Of a DNA stretch of 64,000 nucleotides, positions 7,090 through 16,109 are shown piece after piece. How positions within the stretch are numbered: position 1 is the first letter of the stretch; each line of letters begins with the position of its first letter. The DNA is from Serpentinimonas raichei (lineage in GTDB: Bacteria; Pseudomonadota; Gammaproteobacteria; Burkholderiales; Burkholderiaceae_C): positions 409,699 through 473,698 of the forward strand of contig NZ_AP014568.1 in assembly GCF_000828895.1 (NCBI RefSeq), given 5' to 3'. Made by a program: the position numbers and the translations under genes. The notes under the pieces were generated by a model. It did no database searches, had not been told where the DNA came from, and saw only the letters and a list, made by a program, of their open reading frames with translations.

Positions 7090-10000
7090 TTGATTATCGA
7101 GTTTCCCGAATCCCTGCCTGTAAGCGCCCAGCGCCAGGCGATCGAAGCCGCCTTGCGCGCGCACCAGGTGATCGTGGTGTGCGGCGAGACCGGTTCCGGC
7201 AAAACCACCCAGTTGCCCAAGATCGCGCTGGGCATGGGGCGCGGCCGCCTGCACGCCCGCCCGGGCGAGCGCGGGCGCTTGATCGGCCACACCCAGCCGC
7301 GCCGCATCGCCGCCAGTTCGGTGGCCAGCCGCATTGCGCAAGAGCTCGGCACGGCGCTGGGCGAGGTGGTGGGCTACAAGGTGCGCTTCCAGGACCGGCT
7401 CAGCCCCGGGGCCTCGATCAAGCTCATGACCGACGGCATTTTGCTGGCCGAAACCCAGACCGACCCGCTGCTGCAGGCCTACGACACGCTGATCATCGAT
7501 GAGGCGCACGAGCGCAGCCTGAACATCGATTTTTTGCTCGGCTACCTGCGCCAGATTTTGCCGCGCCGGCCGGACCTGAAGGTGATCATCACCTCGGCCA
7601 CCATCGACGCCGAGCGCTTTGCGCGCCACTTCGAGTCGGCCCAGGGGCCGGCGCCGGTGCTCAATGTGGAGGGCCGCAGCTTTGCGGTGGAGCAGCGCTA
7701 CCGCCCCTTTGAGGAAAGCCGCGACTACGGCCTCAACGAAGCCATTGCCGACGCCGTGGACGAGCTCTGGCGCGGCGGCGCGCTGGCTGGCGACGTGCTG
7801 GTGTTTTTGCCCGGCGAGCGCGAAATCCGCGAATGCGCCGACCACCTGCGCCAGCACCTGAGCCACCAGCCGGTGCTGCGCCAGACCGAGGTGCTGCCGC
7901 TGTTTGCGCGCCTGAGCCAGGGCGAGCAAGAGCGCATCTTCCGGCCCAGCGGCGCGCGGCGCATCGTGCTGGCGACCAACGTGGCCGAAACCTCGCTCAC
8001 CGTGCCCGGCATCCGTTACGTGATCGACTCGGGCCGGGCGCGCGTGAAACGCTACAGCCTGCGCAGCAAGGTCGAGCAGTTGCTGGTCGAGCCGATCAGC
8101 CAGGCGGCGGCCAACCAGCGCGCTGGGCGCTGTGGTCGGGTGGCCGACGGCGTCTGCATCCGCCTCTACGACGAGGCCGATTACCAAGGGCGGCCGCGCT
8201 TTGGCGACCCGGAGATTTTGCGCTCCTCGCTGGCGGCGGTGATTTTGCGCATGAAGTCGCTGCGCCTGGGGGCGGTGGAGGATTTTCCTTTTCTGGAGGC
8301 GCCTTCGCAGCGCGCCATTACCGACGGCTACCAGTTGCTGCAAGAGCTGGGTGCGCTCGACGAGGGCTTGCAGCTCACCGCCTTGGGCACCGAGCTGGCG
8401 CGCCTGCCGCTGGACCCGCGCGTGGGGCGCATGATCCTGGAGGCGCGCGAGCGCCACGCGCTCGACGAGGTGCTGGTGCTGGCCAGCGCGCTCACGGTGC
8501 AGGATGTGCGCGACCGCCCCTTGCAGGCGCAAGCGCAGGCAGACCGGGCGCACGCGGCCTTCGACGACGACAAGAGCGAGTTCGTGGGCTACCTCAAGCT
8601 CTGGCGCTGGCTGGAGCAGGCGCGCAGCGGCAAGCCCAGTGCGGCCGCAGCGCCCGTTGTGGACCAAGCCGCCGGTGCAGCCGGTGCCGGGGCCAGCAGG
8701 GCTAAAGGGCGGCCCACTGAGGGCTTGGCCGATGCCACTGGATTGGCGCTGGCTGCGCCGCAGCACAAGCCGAGCCAGCGCCAGTACGAGGCGCTGCTGC
8801 GCCAGCACTACCTGAATCCGCGCCGGGTGCGCGAGTGGCGCGACATCCACAGCCAGTTGCACACCGTGGTGGCCGAGCACGGCTGGAAGCTCAACACCGC
8901 CCCGGCCAGCAGCGAGCAGTTGCATTTGTCCCTGTTGGCGGGCTTGCTCGGGCACGTGGGCTGCAAGCACGAGAGCGAGGCGCATTACCAGGGCGCACGC
9001 GGCATTCGCTACTACCCGCATCCGGGCGCGCGTTTGAGCAAAAAGCCGGGGCGCTGGATCGTTTGCGCCGAGCTGGTCGAGACCACGCGCCTGTTTGGCC
9101 GTGGCATTGCCGCCATCGATCCGCAGTGGCTGGAGCAGGTGGGCGCGCATTTGCTGAGCAAGCAGGTGCTCGATCCGCGCTGGGAGAAAAACGCCTGCCG
9201 GGTGGTGGCCTCCGAGCGCGCCACGCTTTATGGCTTGCTGATCTACAACCAGCGCCGGGTCGATTACGCGCGCGTCGATCCGGTCGGGGCGCGCTCGATC
9301 TTTATCCGCCAGGCGCTGGTGGCGGCCTTGGAGGAGGAGGTGTGGCCGCCCGATTTCGAGCGCCGTCTGCCTTTTTTGGCCGGCAACCGCCAGGTGCTGG
9401 CGCAGGTGCAGGCGCTGGAACACAAGTCGCGCCGCCAAGACGTGCTGGTCGATGAGGAGCTGATCTACGCCTTTTACGACAGCCAGTTGCCGCCCGACCT
9501 GAGCAGCGGGCAGGAGCTGGAGCGCTGGTACCGCGCCCACGTGCGCCAGCAACCCGAGCTGCTGCGCCTCAAGCGCGAGGAGCTGATGCGGCATCAAGCC
9601 GCGGGCGTGACCAGCGTGGCTTTTCCGCCCACGCTGGCGCTGGGTGGCACCGAATGCAGCGCCAGCTACCTGCACCAGCCGGGTGATGCGCGCGACGGCC
9701 TGAGCGTGGCGCTGCCGATCTTTGTGCTCAACCAGGCCAGCGAGGAGCGCTGCGAATGGCTGGTGCCGGGGATGCTCAAAGAGAAAATCAGTGCCCTGCT
9801 CAAGAGCCTGCCGCAAAAGCCGCGTGCGCGCCTGCTGCCGCTGCCCGAGACCGCCGGGCAACTGGCCACGGAGCTGAGCCAGCCCGGGCACTGGGCCCAG
9901 GGCAGCCTGATCGAGGCGCTGCTGGCGCGCGTGCGCACGCGCACTGGGCTGGATGTGAAGCGCAGCGATTTCAAGCTCGACATGCTGCCCGTGCACCACT

Positions 10001-11262
10001 TTATGCACCTGCGCGTGCTGGATGAACACGGGCGCCAACTCGGCCAAGGGCGCAGCCTGGCCGCCCTCAAGGCCGAACTGGGCGCGCAGGCGCGTGGGGC
10101 CTTCCAGGCGCTGGCGGGCTTGCAACTGGCGGCGCGGGTGGGTGCGGGAGCGGGAGCGGGTGCGAGCACGGCAGTGGGTGTGGGTGTGGCTGCGGTGCCA
10201 GCCTCGGTGCCGCCTGCGGGGCGCTCCGGTGCCCGCCAAGCCGCTGCTGCGCCGCCGGCCCGCGCTCCATCTGCCGAGCGCAAGCAAACAAACGATCCAA
10301 GCACCCAAGGCCAAGCCGCCCACGCCCAGTCTGCCCCGCGCAAGCAAGCAGCCGTTCCAAGCCACCAAGCCCACGCCCCAGCAACCCAAGCCCATGCCCA
10401 AGCCACCACCGCCACCGAGCGCTACCGCGCTTGGACCTTTGGCGACTGGCCCGAGCTGATGGAGCTGGCCAGTGGCGACCACACTGTAATCGGTTTTCCG
10501 GCGCTGCTCGACGCCGGCGACGCCGTGAGCTTGGCGGTCTATGACGAGCCCGAGGCGGCGGCGCGCCAGCACCGCGCCGGGCTGCGTCGGCTGTTTGCGC
10601 TGCAACTGCGCGAGGCGCTCAAGCAACTCGAAAAAAGCCTGCCCGGCTTGCAGCAAATGGCGGTGTCGTACCTGGCGCTGGGCTCGCTGGAGGAGCTGCG
10701 CGGCCAGATCATCGAAGTGGCGCTGGAGCGCGCTTTCATGGCCGAGCCGTGGCCGCGCAACGCCGCCGAATTCCAGCAGCGGCTGGACCAAGGGCGTAGC
10801 CGCCTAGGGCTGATCGCGCAGGAAGTGGCGCGCCAAGCGGCGGCCGTGCTGGTCGAATACGCCGCCGTGGTGCGCAAGCTCAAAGAGGGCAAGTTTGAGG
10901 CGCAGCCGCTGGCCGACGCCCGATCCCAGTTGCAGCGCCTGGTGGGGCCGCGCTTTCTGGCCGAAACCCCGTGGGCGGCGCTGCAACACCTGCCGCGCTA
11001 CCTGAAGGCGATTTTTCTGCGGCTCGACAAGCTGCGCGCCGACCCGGCCCGCGACGCCGCGCACATGGCCACCGTGCGCGCCCAGGAGCAGCGCTACACG
11101 CGCCTGCTGGCCGAGCGCAAGGGCGTGCCCGATGCGCGCTTAGACGAGCTGCGCTGGCTGCTGGAGGAGCTGCGCGTGAGCCTGTTTGCGCAGGAGCTGC
11201 GCACGCCGCAGCCGGTGAGCGTCAAGCGGCTCGACAAGCTCTGGGCGCAACTGGCGGCCTAA
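7090..11262 (+). CDS. hrpA: ATP-dependent RNA helicase HrpA
   Basis: 1390 residues, slightly longer than usual for HrpA (about 1300). DEAH-box RNA helicase implicated in rescuing stalled ribosomes and processing mRNA. Walker A GETGSGKTTQ lies near residue 34, the DEAH box (IIDEAHERS) near 137, TSATID near 165, and motif VI QRAGRCGRV near 342, followed by the helicase-associated and OB-fold regions and the long DUF3418 C-terminal part. The only start in reach is TTG at 7090, since an in-frame TGA lies at 7075-7077. Residues about 1015-1109 form an Ala/Gly/Pro/Gln low-complexity linker not typical of the family, between two conserved C-terminal segments. Confidence 0.94.
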   Translation: MIIEFPESLPVSAQRQAIEAALRAHQVIVVCGETGSGKTTQLPKIALGMGRGRLHARPGERGRLIGHTQPRRIAASSVASRIAQELGTALGEVVGYKVRFQDRLSPGASIKLMTDGILLAETQTDPLLQAYDTLIIDEAHERSLNIDFLLGYLRQILPRRPDLKVIITSATIDAERFARHFESAQGPAPVLNVEGRSFAVEQRYRPFEESRDYGLNEAIADAVDELWRGGALAGDVLVFLPGEREIRECADHLRQHLSHQPVLRQTEVLPLFARLSQGEQERIFRPSGARRIVLATNVAETSLTVPGIRYVIDSGRARVKRYSLRSKVEQLLVEPISQAAANQRAGRCGRVADGVCIRLYDEADYQGRPRFGDPEILRSSLAAVILRMKSLRLGAVEDFPFLEAPSQRAITDGYQLLQELGALDEGLQLTALGTELARLPLDPRVGRMILEARERHALDEVLVLASALTVQDVRDRPLQAQAQADRAHAAFDDDKSEFVGYLKLWRWLEQARSGKPSAAAAPVVDQAAGAAGAGASRAKGRPTEGLADATGLALAAPQHKPSQRQYEALLRQHYLNPRRVREWRDIHSQLHTVVAEHGWKLNTAPASSEQLHLSLLAGLLGHVGCKHESEAHYQGARGIRYYPHPGARLSKKPGRWIVCAELVETTRLFGRGIAAIDPQWLEQVGAHLLSKQVLDPRWEKNACRVVASERATLYGLLIYNQRRVDYARVDPVGARSIFIRQALVAALEEEVWPPDFERRLPFLAGNRQVLAQVQALEHKSRRQDVLVDEELIYAFYDSQLPPDLSSGQELERWYRAHVRQQPELLRLKREELMRHQAAGVTSVAFPPTLALGGTECSASYLHQPGDARDGLSVALPIFVLNQASEERCEWLVPGMLKEKISALLKSLPQKPRARLLPLPETAGQLATELSQPGHWAQGSLIEALLARVRTRTGLDVKRSDFKLDMLPVHHFMHLRVLDEHGRQLGQGRSLAALKAELGAQARGAFQALAGLQLAARVGAGAGAGASTAVGVGVAAVPASVPPAGRSGARQAAAAPPARAPSAERKQTNDPSTQGQAAHAQSAPRKQAAVPSHQAHAPATQAHAQATTATERYRAWTFGDWPELMELASGDHTVIGFPALLDAGDAVSLAVYDEPEAAARQHRAGLRRLFALQLREALKQLEKSLPGLQQMAVSYLALGSLEELRGQIIEVALERAFMAEPWPRNAAEFQQRLDQGRSRLGLIAQEVARQAAAVLVEYAAVVRKLKEGKFEAQPLADARSQLQRLVGPRFLAETPWAALQHLPRYLKAIFLRLDKLRADPARDAAHMATVRAQEQRYTRLLAERKGVPDARLDELRWLLEELRVSLFAQELRTPQPVSVKRLDKLWAQLAA

Positions 11263-11308
11263 AACCCACCGCTGCCGCTGCCGCTGCCGCTGGCACCGCC
11301 GCGGGTGC

Positions 11309-12517
11309 TCACAAGCGCGCCAGCCGCAGCAGCGCCGCTTCCAGCGTGGCCTCGCGCTTGGCAAAGCAAAAGCGGATCAGGCGCTGCTCGCGGCCGTCGC
11401 CGTAAAAGGCCGATAGGGGAATGGCGGCGACGCCGATCTCGCGCGTCAGCCAGCGGCAGAACTCGGTCTCGGGCAAGTCGCGCTCGGGCACCGCCAAATG
11501 GGCGTAGCGCACGCACTGGAAATAGGTGCCTTCGCAGGGCAGCAGCTCAAAGCGCGTGCGCGCCAGCCCGGCGCGAAAGCGGTCGCGCTTGGCGGCGTAA
11601 AAATCGGGCAACTGCAGGTAGGGGGCCGGGTCGGCCAGGTAGGCCGCCAGCGCGTGCTGCATCGGCGTATTCACGGTGAACACATTGAACTGGTGCACCT
11701 TGCGAAACTCGGCCATCAGCGGCGCCGGGGCCAGCACGCTGCCCACCTTCCAACCGGTGACGTGAAAAGTCTTGCCAAAGCTGCTCACCACCAAGGCGCG
11801 CGCCGCCAGCCCGGCAAAGCGCGCCGCGCTCTGGTGCAGTTGGCCGTCAAAGACCATGTGCTCATAGACCTCGTCGCTGATCAAAATCACCTCGGTCGGC
11901 GCGAGCAGCTCTTGCAGGCGCAGCATGTCGGCGCGCTGCCAGACGCGGCCGCTGGGGTTGTGCGGGCTGTTGATGAGCATGGCCCGGGTGCGCGGGCCGA
12001 TGGCGGCGGCGATGGCGTCCAAGTCGGGCCCAAAATCGGCGCGCAGCGGCACCCGAACCGCCACGCCACCGGCCAGTTCGATATTGGGCACGTAGCTGTC
12101 GTAGCAGGGCTCGAGCACGATCACCTCGTCGCCCGGCTGCACCACGGCCAAAATGGCGCTGAAAATGGCTTGCGTGGCCCCGGCGGTGACGGTGATTTCG
12201 TGCTCCGGGTCGTAGCGGCGGCCATACAGCGCTTCGGTTTTGCGCGCCAGCGCCTGGCGCAGCGCCGGCACGCCGGGCATCGGCGGGTACTGGTTGTGGC
12301 CGGCGCGCAGGGCCGCCTCGACCGCGTCCAGCAGGCGCGGGTCGCAGTCGAAGTCGGGGAAGCCCTGCCCGAGGTTGACGGCGGCGCACTCGTTGGCCAG
12401 CGCCGACATCACGGTAAAAATCGTCGTGCCCACGGCGGGCAGGCGGCTGCGCACGGCCGGGGTGGGCGGGGCGGCGGGATCGGGGCGCAGTTCGGTGGCG
12501 GGCATACGCGGTTTCAC
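11309..12517 (-). CDS. PLP-dependent aminotransferase, methionine/kynurenine type (YbdL-like)
   Basis: 402 residues. Class I/II aminotransferase. The N-terminal LGQGFPDFD, the AGATQAIFSAI segment, the INSPHNPSGRVW segment (Asn and Pro-His-Asn-Pro motif), the ISDEVYEHMVF segment with the PLP-binding Asp/Tyr, and the Schiff-base lysine in SSFGKTFHVTGWKVG are all clear. The SFGKTFHVTGWK context is typical of the YbdL group, which transaminates methionine in the methionine salvage pathway. Its GTG start overlaps the cysB stop (12514-12517), so it is the last gene of a translationally coupled minus-strand operon. An ATG four codons later at 12505 is the alternative start. Confidence 0.85.
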   Translation of the reverse strand: MKPRMPATELRPDPAAPPTPAVRSRLPAVGTTIFTVMSALANECAAVNLGQGFPDFDCDPRLLDAVEAALRAGHNQYPPMPGVPALRQALARKTEALYGRRYDPEHEITVTAGATQAIFSAILAVVQPGDEVIVLEPCYDSYVPNIELAGGVAVRVPLRADFGPDLDAIAAAIGPRTRAMLINSPHNPSGRVWQRADMLRLQELLAPTEVILISDEVYEHMVFDGQLHQSAARFAGLAARALVVSSFGKTFHVTGWKVGSVLAPAPLMAEFRKVHQFNVFTVNTPMQHALAAYLADPAPYLQLPDFYAAKRDRFRAGLARTRFELLPCEGTYFQCVRYAHLAVPERDLPETEFCRWLTREIGVAAIPLSAFYGDGREQRLIRFCFAKREATLEAALLRLARL

Positions 12518-13458
12518 AGTTCAAAATCGGTGCCGCCGCCCAACATCGCCTTGTTGATGAGCTCGCGCGACAGGCGATCGCTTAAAAACTCGGCAAAGCG
12601 CAGCACGAACTGGCGCAAATAGGCCCCGCGCTTGAACGCCACCCGGCTCACGTTCTGGCCAAACAGGTGCCCCAGTGGGCGCGCCACCAGCTCCGGGCTG
12701 CGTTCCTCGCCCTGCATCGCCATTTCGGCCACGATGCCCACGCCCAGCCCGAGCTTGACGTAGGTCTTGATCACGTCGGAGTCGATCGCTTCGAGCACGA
12801 TGTGGGGTTTGAGTTGGCGCTGGGCAAAGGCGGTGTCGATGCGGGTGCGGCCGGTGTAGGAGGGGTGGTAGGTGATCAGCGGCACCTGCACCAAGTCTTC
12901 GAGCGCGATGCGTTCGCGCTCTAGCAGCGGGTGCCCCGCGGGCAGCACCAGCGTGTGCTGCCAGTCGTAGCAGGGCAGGGTGATGAGCTCGGGGTGGTCG
13001 CTGAGCGCCTCGGTGGCGATGCCGATGTCGGCCACGTCGTCGAGCAGCATGCGCGCCACCTGCTCGGGCGCGCCCTGGTGCAGGCTGATCGAGACCTTGG
13101 GGTAGGCGTGGCGCAGCTTGGCCACCGCAGCCGGCAGCACGTAGCGCGCCTGGGTGTGGGTGGCGGCGATGCTGAGCGCGCCACTGTCTTGGGCCGCGTA
13201 CTGGGCCCCGATGCGTTTGAGGTTGTTGACCTCGCGCAGGATGATCTCGATGCTGCGCAGCACCTGCTGCCCCGGTTCGGTGACGCGCTTGATGCGCTTG
13301 CCGTGGCGGGCAAAAATATCGATGCCGAGTTCGTCTTCGAGCTCTAGGATGGCCTTCGAGACGCCGGGCTGCGAGGTGTGCAGCGCCTTGGCCGCTTCGG
13401 TCAGGTTGAGGTTGCGGCGCACTGCCTCCTGGACGAAACGGAACTGGTGCAGATTCAT
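12514..13458 (-). CDS. cysB: CysB-family LysR-type transcriptional regulator
   Basis: 314 residues. LysR-type activator of sulfate uptake and cysteine synthesis. The start MNLHQFRFVQEAVRRNLNLT is the conserved CysB N-terminus, with the winged helix-turn-helix (about 18-60, TEAAKALHTSQPGVSKAILE) and the substrate-binding domain with the THTQARYVLP segment at about 100 that binds N-acetylserine or sulfate-type effectors in this family. The ATG at 13458 is chosen; the frame is open further upstream but that would extend through the sirB coding region. It overlaps sirB upstream and the aminotransferase downstream by four bases each, linking sulfur-assimilation control with the siroheme chelatase. 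Confidence 0.92.
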   Translation of the reverse strand: MNLHQFRFVQEAVRRNLNLTEAAKALHTSQPGVSKAILELEDELGIDIFARHGKRIKRVTEPGQQVLRSIEIILREVNNLKRIGAQYAAQDSGALSIAATHTQARYVLPAAVAKLRHAYPKVSISLHQGAPEQVARMLLDDVADIGIATEALSDHPELITLPCYDWQHTLVLPAGHPLLERERIALEDLVQVPLITYHPSYTGRTRIDTAFAQRQLKPHIVLEAIDSDVIKTYVKLGLGVGIVAEMAMQGEERSPELVARPLGHLFGQNVSRVAFKRGAYLRQFVLRFAEFLSDRLSRELINKAMLGGGTDFEL

Positions 13459-13823
13459 GGCTTGGATTCTGCCACGGCCAGTTCGGCCAGCAGCGCCAGC
13501 AGGCGCGGCTGTTCGGTGGGGGTGGGCAGCCACTCGAAGCGCACGCTAGGGTGCGCCTGTTGCAGCGCCTCGGCCAGCCGGGGCAAATCTTGGCGGGCGT
13601 GTTTTCCCAGGCCAAAAAACAGCGGCAGCACACGCAGCGTGGTGGCCCCGGCGGCCACCAGTTCGGCTGCGGCTTCGGGCAGGCTGGGGCCGCACAGCTC
13701 CAGATAGGCGCAGCGCACCGGACTCTGCGGTGCTCGGGCGGCCACGGCCTGCGCCACCGCCTCGATGGCTCCAAACCACTGCGGGTCGCGCGAGCCATGC
13801 GCCAATACGATCACTCCCAGCAT
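13455..13823 (-). CDS. Small CbiX/SirB-type sirohydrochlorin chelatase
   Basis: 122 residues, the half-size single-domain form of the CbiX family. It inserts Fe(II) (siroheme) or Co(II) (cobalamin) into sirohydrochlorin. The two metal-ligand histidines are visible in VLAHGSRDP near residue 9 and in FGLGKHARQDLP near 74, together with the Y-L-E segment near 41. Its 3' end overlaps the cysB start by four bases. That coupling favours a role as iron chelatase for the siroheme of sulfite reductase rather than cobalt insertion for the distant cobalamin operon; this is an inference from context. Confidence 0.85.
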   Translation of the reverse strand: MLGVIVLAHGSRDPQWFGAIEAVAQAVAARAPQSPVRCAYLELCGPSLPEAAAELVAAGATTLRVLPLFFGLGKHARQDLPRLAEALQQAHPSVRFEWLPTPTEQPRLLALLAELAVAESKP

Positions 13824-13857
13824 AAGCTACATCTTTGTAAATGTGGGGCCAAGCGCG

Positions 13858-14976
13858 CTAGCGCCGCAGCACCAACCAGCCAAAGGCCCCCAGCGAGGCC
13901 ACCGAATACAGCAGCGAGGGCGCGGCCGCCGCCAGCCACGGTCGCCACGCCAGCAAGTTGCCGACGTAGCCAAACATATTGCTCAGCAACACGAAGCTCA
14001 GCCCCAGCATGACGCCGGCAAACACATAGGCCGCCAGCCCCTTGGAGCGGAAATGCAGGTAGGCAAAGGGCAGCGCCAGCACCACCATCACCAAGCAACT
14101 CAAGGGAAAGAACAGCTTGCGCCAGAGCTCGATCTCGTAGCGCTGCGTGGCCTGCTGGTTGGCTTGCAGGTGTTCGATGTACTGGTACAGGCCCCAGGTG
14201 CTCATGCGATCCGGGCGCAGCAAGGCCACCGAGACCATGTCGGCGCTCAGGCCGGTGGGCCAGTCCAGCGTGGGCAGTTGCTGCGTGAGCAGGCGCGGCG
14301 GGCTGGCCTGGGTGTCGAACTGGTGCAGTTGCACCTGCTGCAATTCCCACAGCCCGCGCTCGGGCACCACGGTGGCGCGGGCCGCAGTCAGGGTGCGCGT
14401 GACGCGCCCCTCGGCGTCGAACTCAAACAACCGCACGCCCAGCAAGCCGCGTGCGCCCTCCAGCGCCGCCACATTGACCGACACCTGGTGCCCTTCGGTG
14501 CGCTCCTTGAGCCAGGCACCGGTCTGCCCGAGGCTCAGCGGCCCCTCATAAACCGCCTTCAGCCGCTGCGCCTGGCGATCGGTCCAGGGCGCCACGTAAT
14601 CGCCCAGCACGAAGGTGAGGGCCGCAAAGGCCGCACCGAGCACCAGCATCTGGCGCAAGGCCCGGCCCGGCCCGAACCCGCTGGTGCGCAAAATGGTGAA
14701 CTCCGAGCTTTGCGCCAAGCGCACCAAGCCAAACACCGAACCGATCAGCACCGCAATCGGCAGCAGCTCGTACAAATGGCTAGGCAGTTTCAAGCCCACG
14801 TAGAGCAGGGCCTGCGGCAGGCCGTACTCGAGCGCGGGATCGAAGGGCGAGCGCTGGCCGAGCGCGGGCAGTTCTTCGATCAGGTCAAAGAAGGCAAACA
14901 GCGCCAAAAAAGCCAGCGCCACCAAGCCGATCGCCCACAGCAGCTCGCCGTAGATCAGTTTGCGCAGCGTTTTCAT
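13858..14976 (-). CDS. lptG: LPS export ABC transporter permease LptG
   Basis: 372 residues. Inner-membrane permease of the LptB2FG complex that extracts lipopolysaccharide from the inner membrane and drives it to LptA. Six hydrophobic helices lie in two groups (about 13-125 and 275-372) around a periplasmic beta-jellyroll domain (about 130-265), the family layout. Helix 1 is preceded by MKTLRKLIYGELLW. The ATG at 14976 overlaps the lptF stop by four bases. The longer open frame upstream is just the antisense context of lptF. Confidence 0.94.
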   Translation of the reverse strand: MKTLRKLIYGELLWAIGLVALAFLALFAFFDLIEELPALGQRSPFDPALEYGLPQALLYVGLKLPSHLYELLPIAVLIGSVFGLVRLAQSSEFTILRTSGFGPGRALRQMLVLGAAFAALTFVLGDYVAPWTDRQAQRLKAVYEGPLSLGQTGAWLKERTEGHQVSVNVAALEGARGLLGVRLFEFDAEGRVTRTLTAARATVVPERGLWELQQVQLHQFDTQASPPRLLTQQLPTLDWPTGLSADMVSVALLRPDRMSTWGLYQYIEHLQANQQATQRYEIELWRKLFFPLSCLVMVVLALPFAYLHFRSKGLAAYVFAGVMLGLSFVLLSNMFGYVGNLLAWRPWLAAAAPSLLYSVASLGAFGWLVLRR

Positions 14977-16082
14977 GCCGGGGCTGCGCGCCACCACGGC
15001 CGCGTCCAGTTCAGCTCCCAGCCCCAATGGCGTTTGGCCAGCCAGAGCGCGCAAGCGGCCCCCACGCCGCCATGCAAGGCCAGCATGAAGGCCAAGGCGG
15101 AGACCTCGCCGGTGCCGATCCAGCGCTGCCCCATGGTCATCAGGTTGTAGTAGAAAATGAAGCCAAACAGCAGGAACAACACGTTGCCGCTCTTGTTGGC
15201 GCGCGGGTTGCTGGTGGACAGCGCCAGCGCCATCAGCACAAAGTTGAAGGCCGCCAGCGCCAGCCCGATCCGCCACGCCAGCTCACCTTGGTTGGCCGGG
15301 GAGGGGTCGGTGAACAGGGTCCAGGTGGGGCGCGACTTGAGCCCCTGCGCCACCCCGGCGGGCAGGGCCGGTTGATCGATCAGGATGCGGTAGCTGGCAA
15401 ATTCACTCACCTGCACCTGGCCGGGCTGGCCCGGTCGGTCGAACAGCAGGCGCTGGCCATGGTTCACTTGCAGCCACTGCTGCTGGTCGATCGACTCGAC
15501 GCGCCCGCTGGCGGCGCTGATCAAGATGCGGCTGCCATCGGTTTCGGTGCTGTAGACAAAGATGTTGCGCGCCATGGTGGGCTGCTGTGGGTCTTGCTCG
15601 ATGAAGAACACGCGCCGTCCGTCGGCGCTTTCCATGAACTGTCCGGCTTGCACCCGCTCGAGCGCGCCGCGTTGCTGAAAGCGGTCGCGCAACTGCTCGG
15701 CCTGCTGATTGGCCCACGGCCAGACCAGCAGCACCATCAGGGCGATCACCGCCAGCACCGGCCACGCAAAGTGAAACACCGGCCTCAGAAAAGCCGCCAG
15801 GCCGCGGCCGCTGGAGTACCAGATCACCATTTCGCTTTCGCGGTGCATGCGCGTCAGCGTCGAGGCCACGGCAATGAACAAGGCGATGGTGAGCACGATC
15901 GGCAGCCGGCCCACCACGGTGTAGGTCAGGACCAGCACAATTTCTTGCGGATTGATGCGCCCCTGGTCGGCTTGGCCGAGGGTGCGAATGAGCAGCATGG
16001 TGACGACGATCACCAACAGCACCAGCAGCGTGGCGCCAAAACTGCGCGCCAGTTCACGGCGCAAGGAGGAATGGAATAACAT
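14973..16082 (-). CDS. lptF: LPS export ABC transporter permease LptF
   Basis: 369 residues. Partner of LptG. The N-terminus MLFHSSLRRELARSFGATLL is the conserved LptF start. Membrane helices lie at about 20-40, 55-80, 98-122 and again near the C-terminus, flanking a periplasmic jellyroll domain (about 130-255). The gene is divergent from pepA with 27 bp between start codons, an arrangement conserved in many proteobacteria, and it heads a run lptF-lptG followed 34 bp later by sirB-cysB-aminotransferase on the same strand. Confidence 0.94.
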   Translation of the reverse strand: MLFHSSLRRELARSFGATLLVLLVIVVTMLLIRTLGQADQGRINPQEIVLVLTYTVVGRLPIVLTIALFIAVASTLTRMHRESEMVIWYSSGRGLAAFLRPVFHFAWPVLAVIALMVLLVWPWANQQAEQLRDRFQQRGALERVQAGQFMESADGRRVFFIEQDPQQPTMARNIFVYSTETDGSRILISAASGRVESIDQQQWLQVNHGQRLLFDRPGQPGQVQVSEFASYRILIDQPALPAGVAQGLKSRPTWTLFTDPSPANQGELAWRIGLALAAFNFVLMALALSTSNPRANKSGNVLFLLFGFIFYYNLMTMGQRWIGTGEVSALAFMLALHGGVGAACALWLAKRHWGWELNWTRPWWRAAPA

Positions 16083-16109
16083 CGTCAAAAAACCACTTGA
16101 GCCCCGATT

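Noticed and set aside
6898..10791. A 1300-codon open frame antisense to hrpA that runs into argA
   Set aside because: It has low-complexity Arg/His/Gln-rich content and no family match; it exists because high GC removes stop codons. Only the argA part is conserved.
13455..13823. Small CbiX as the cobaltochelatase of the cobalamin operon
   Set aside because: It lies 7 kb away, on the other strand, coupled to cysB; siroheme synthesis fits better, although the alternative cannot be excluded.
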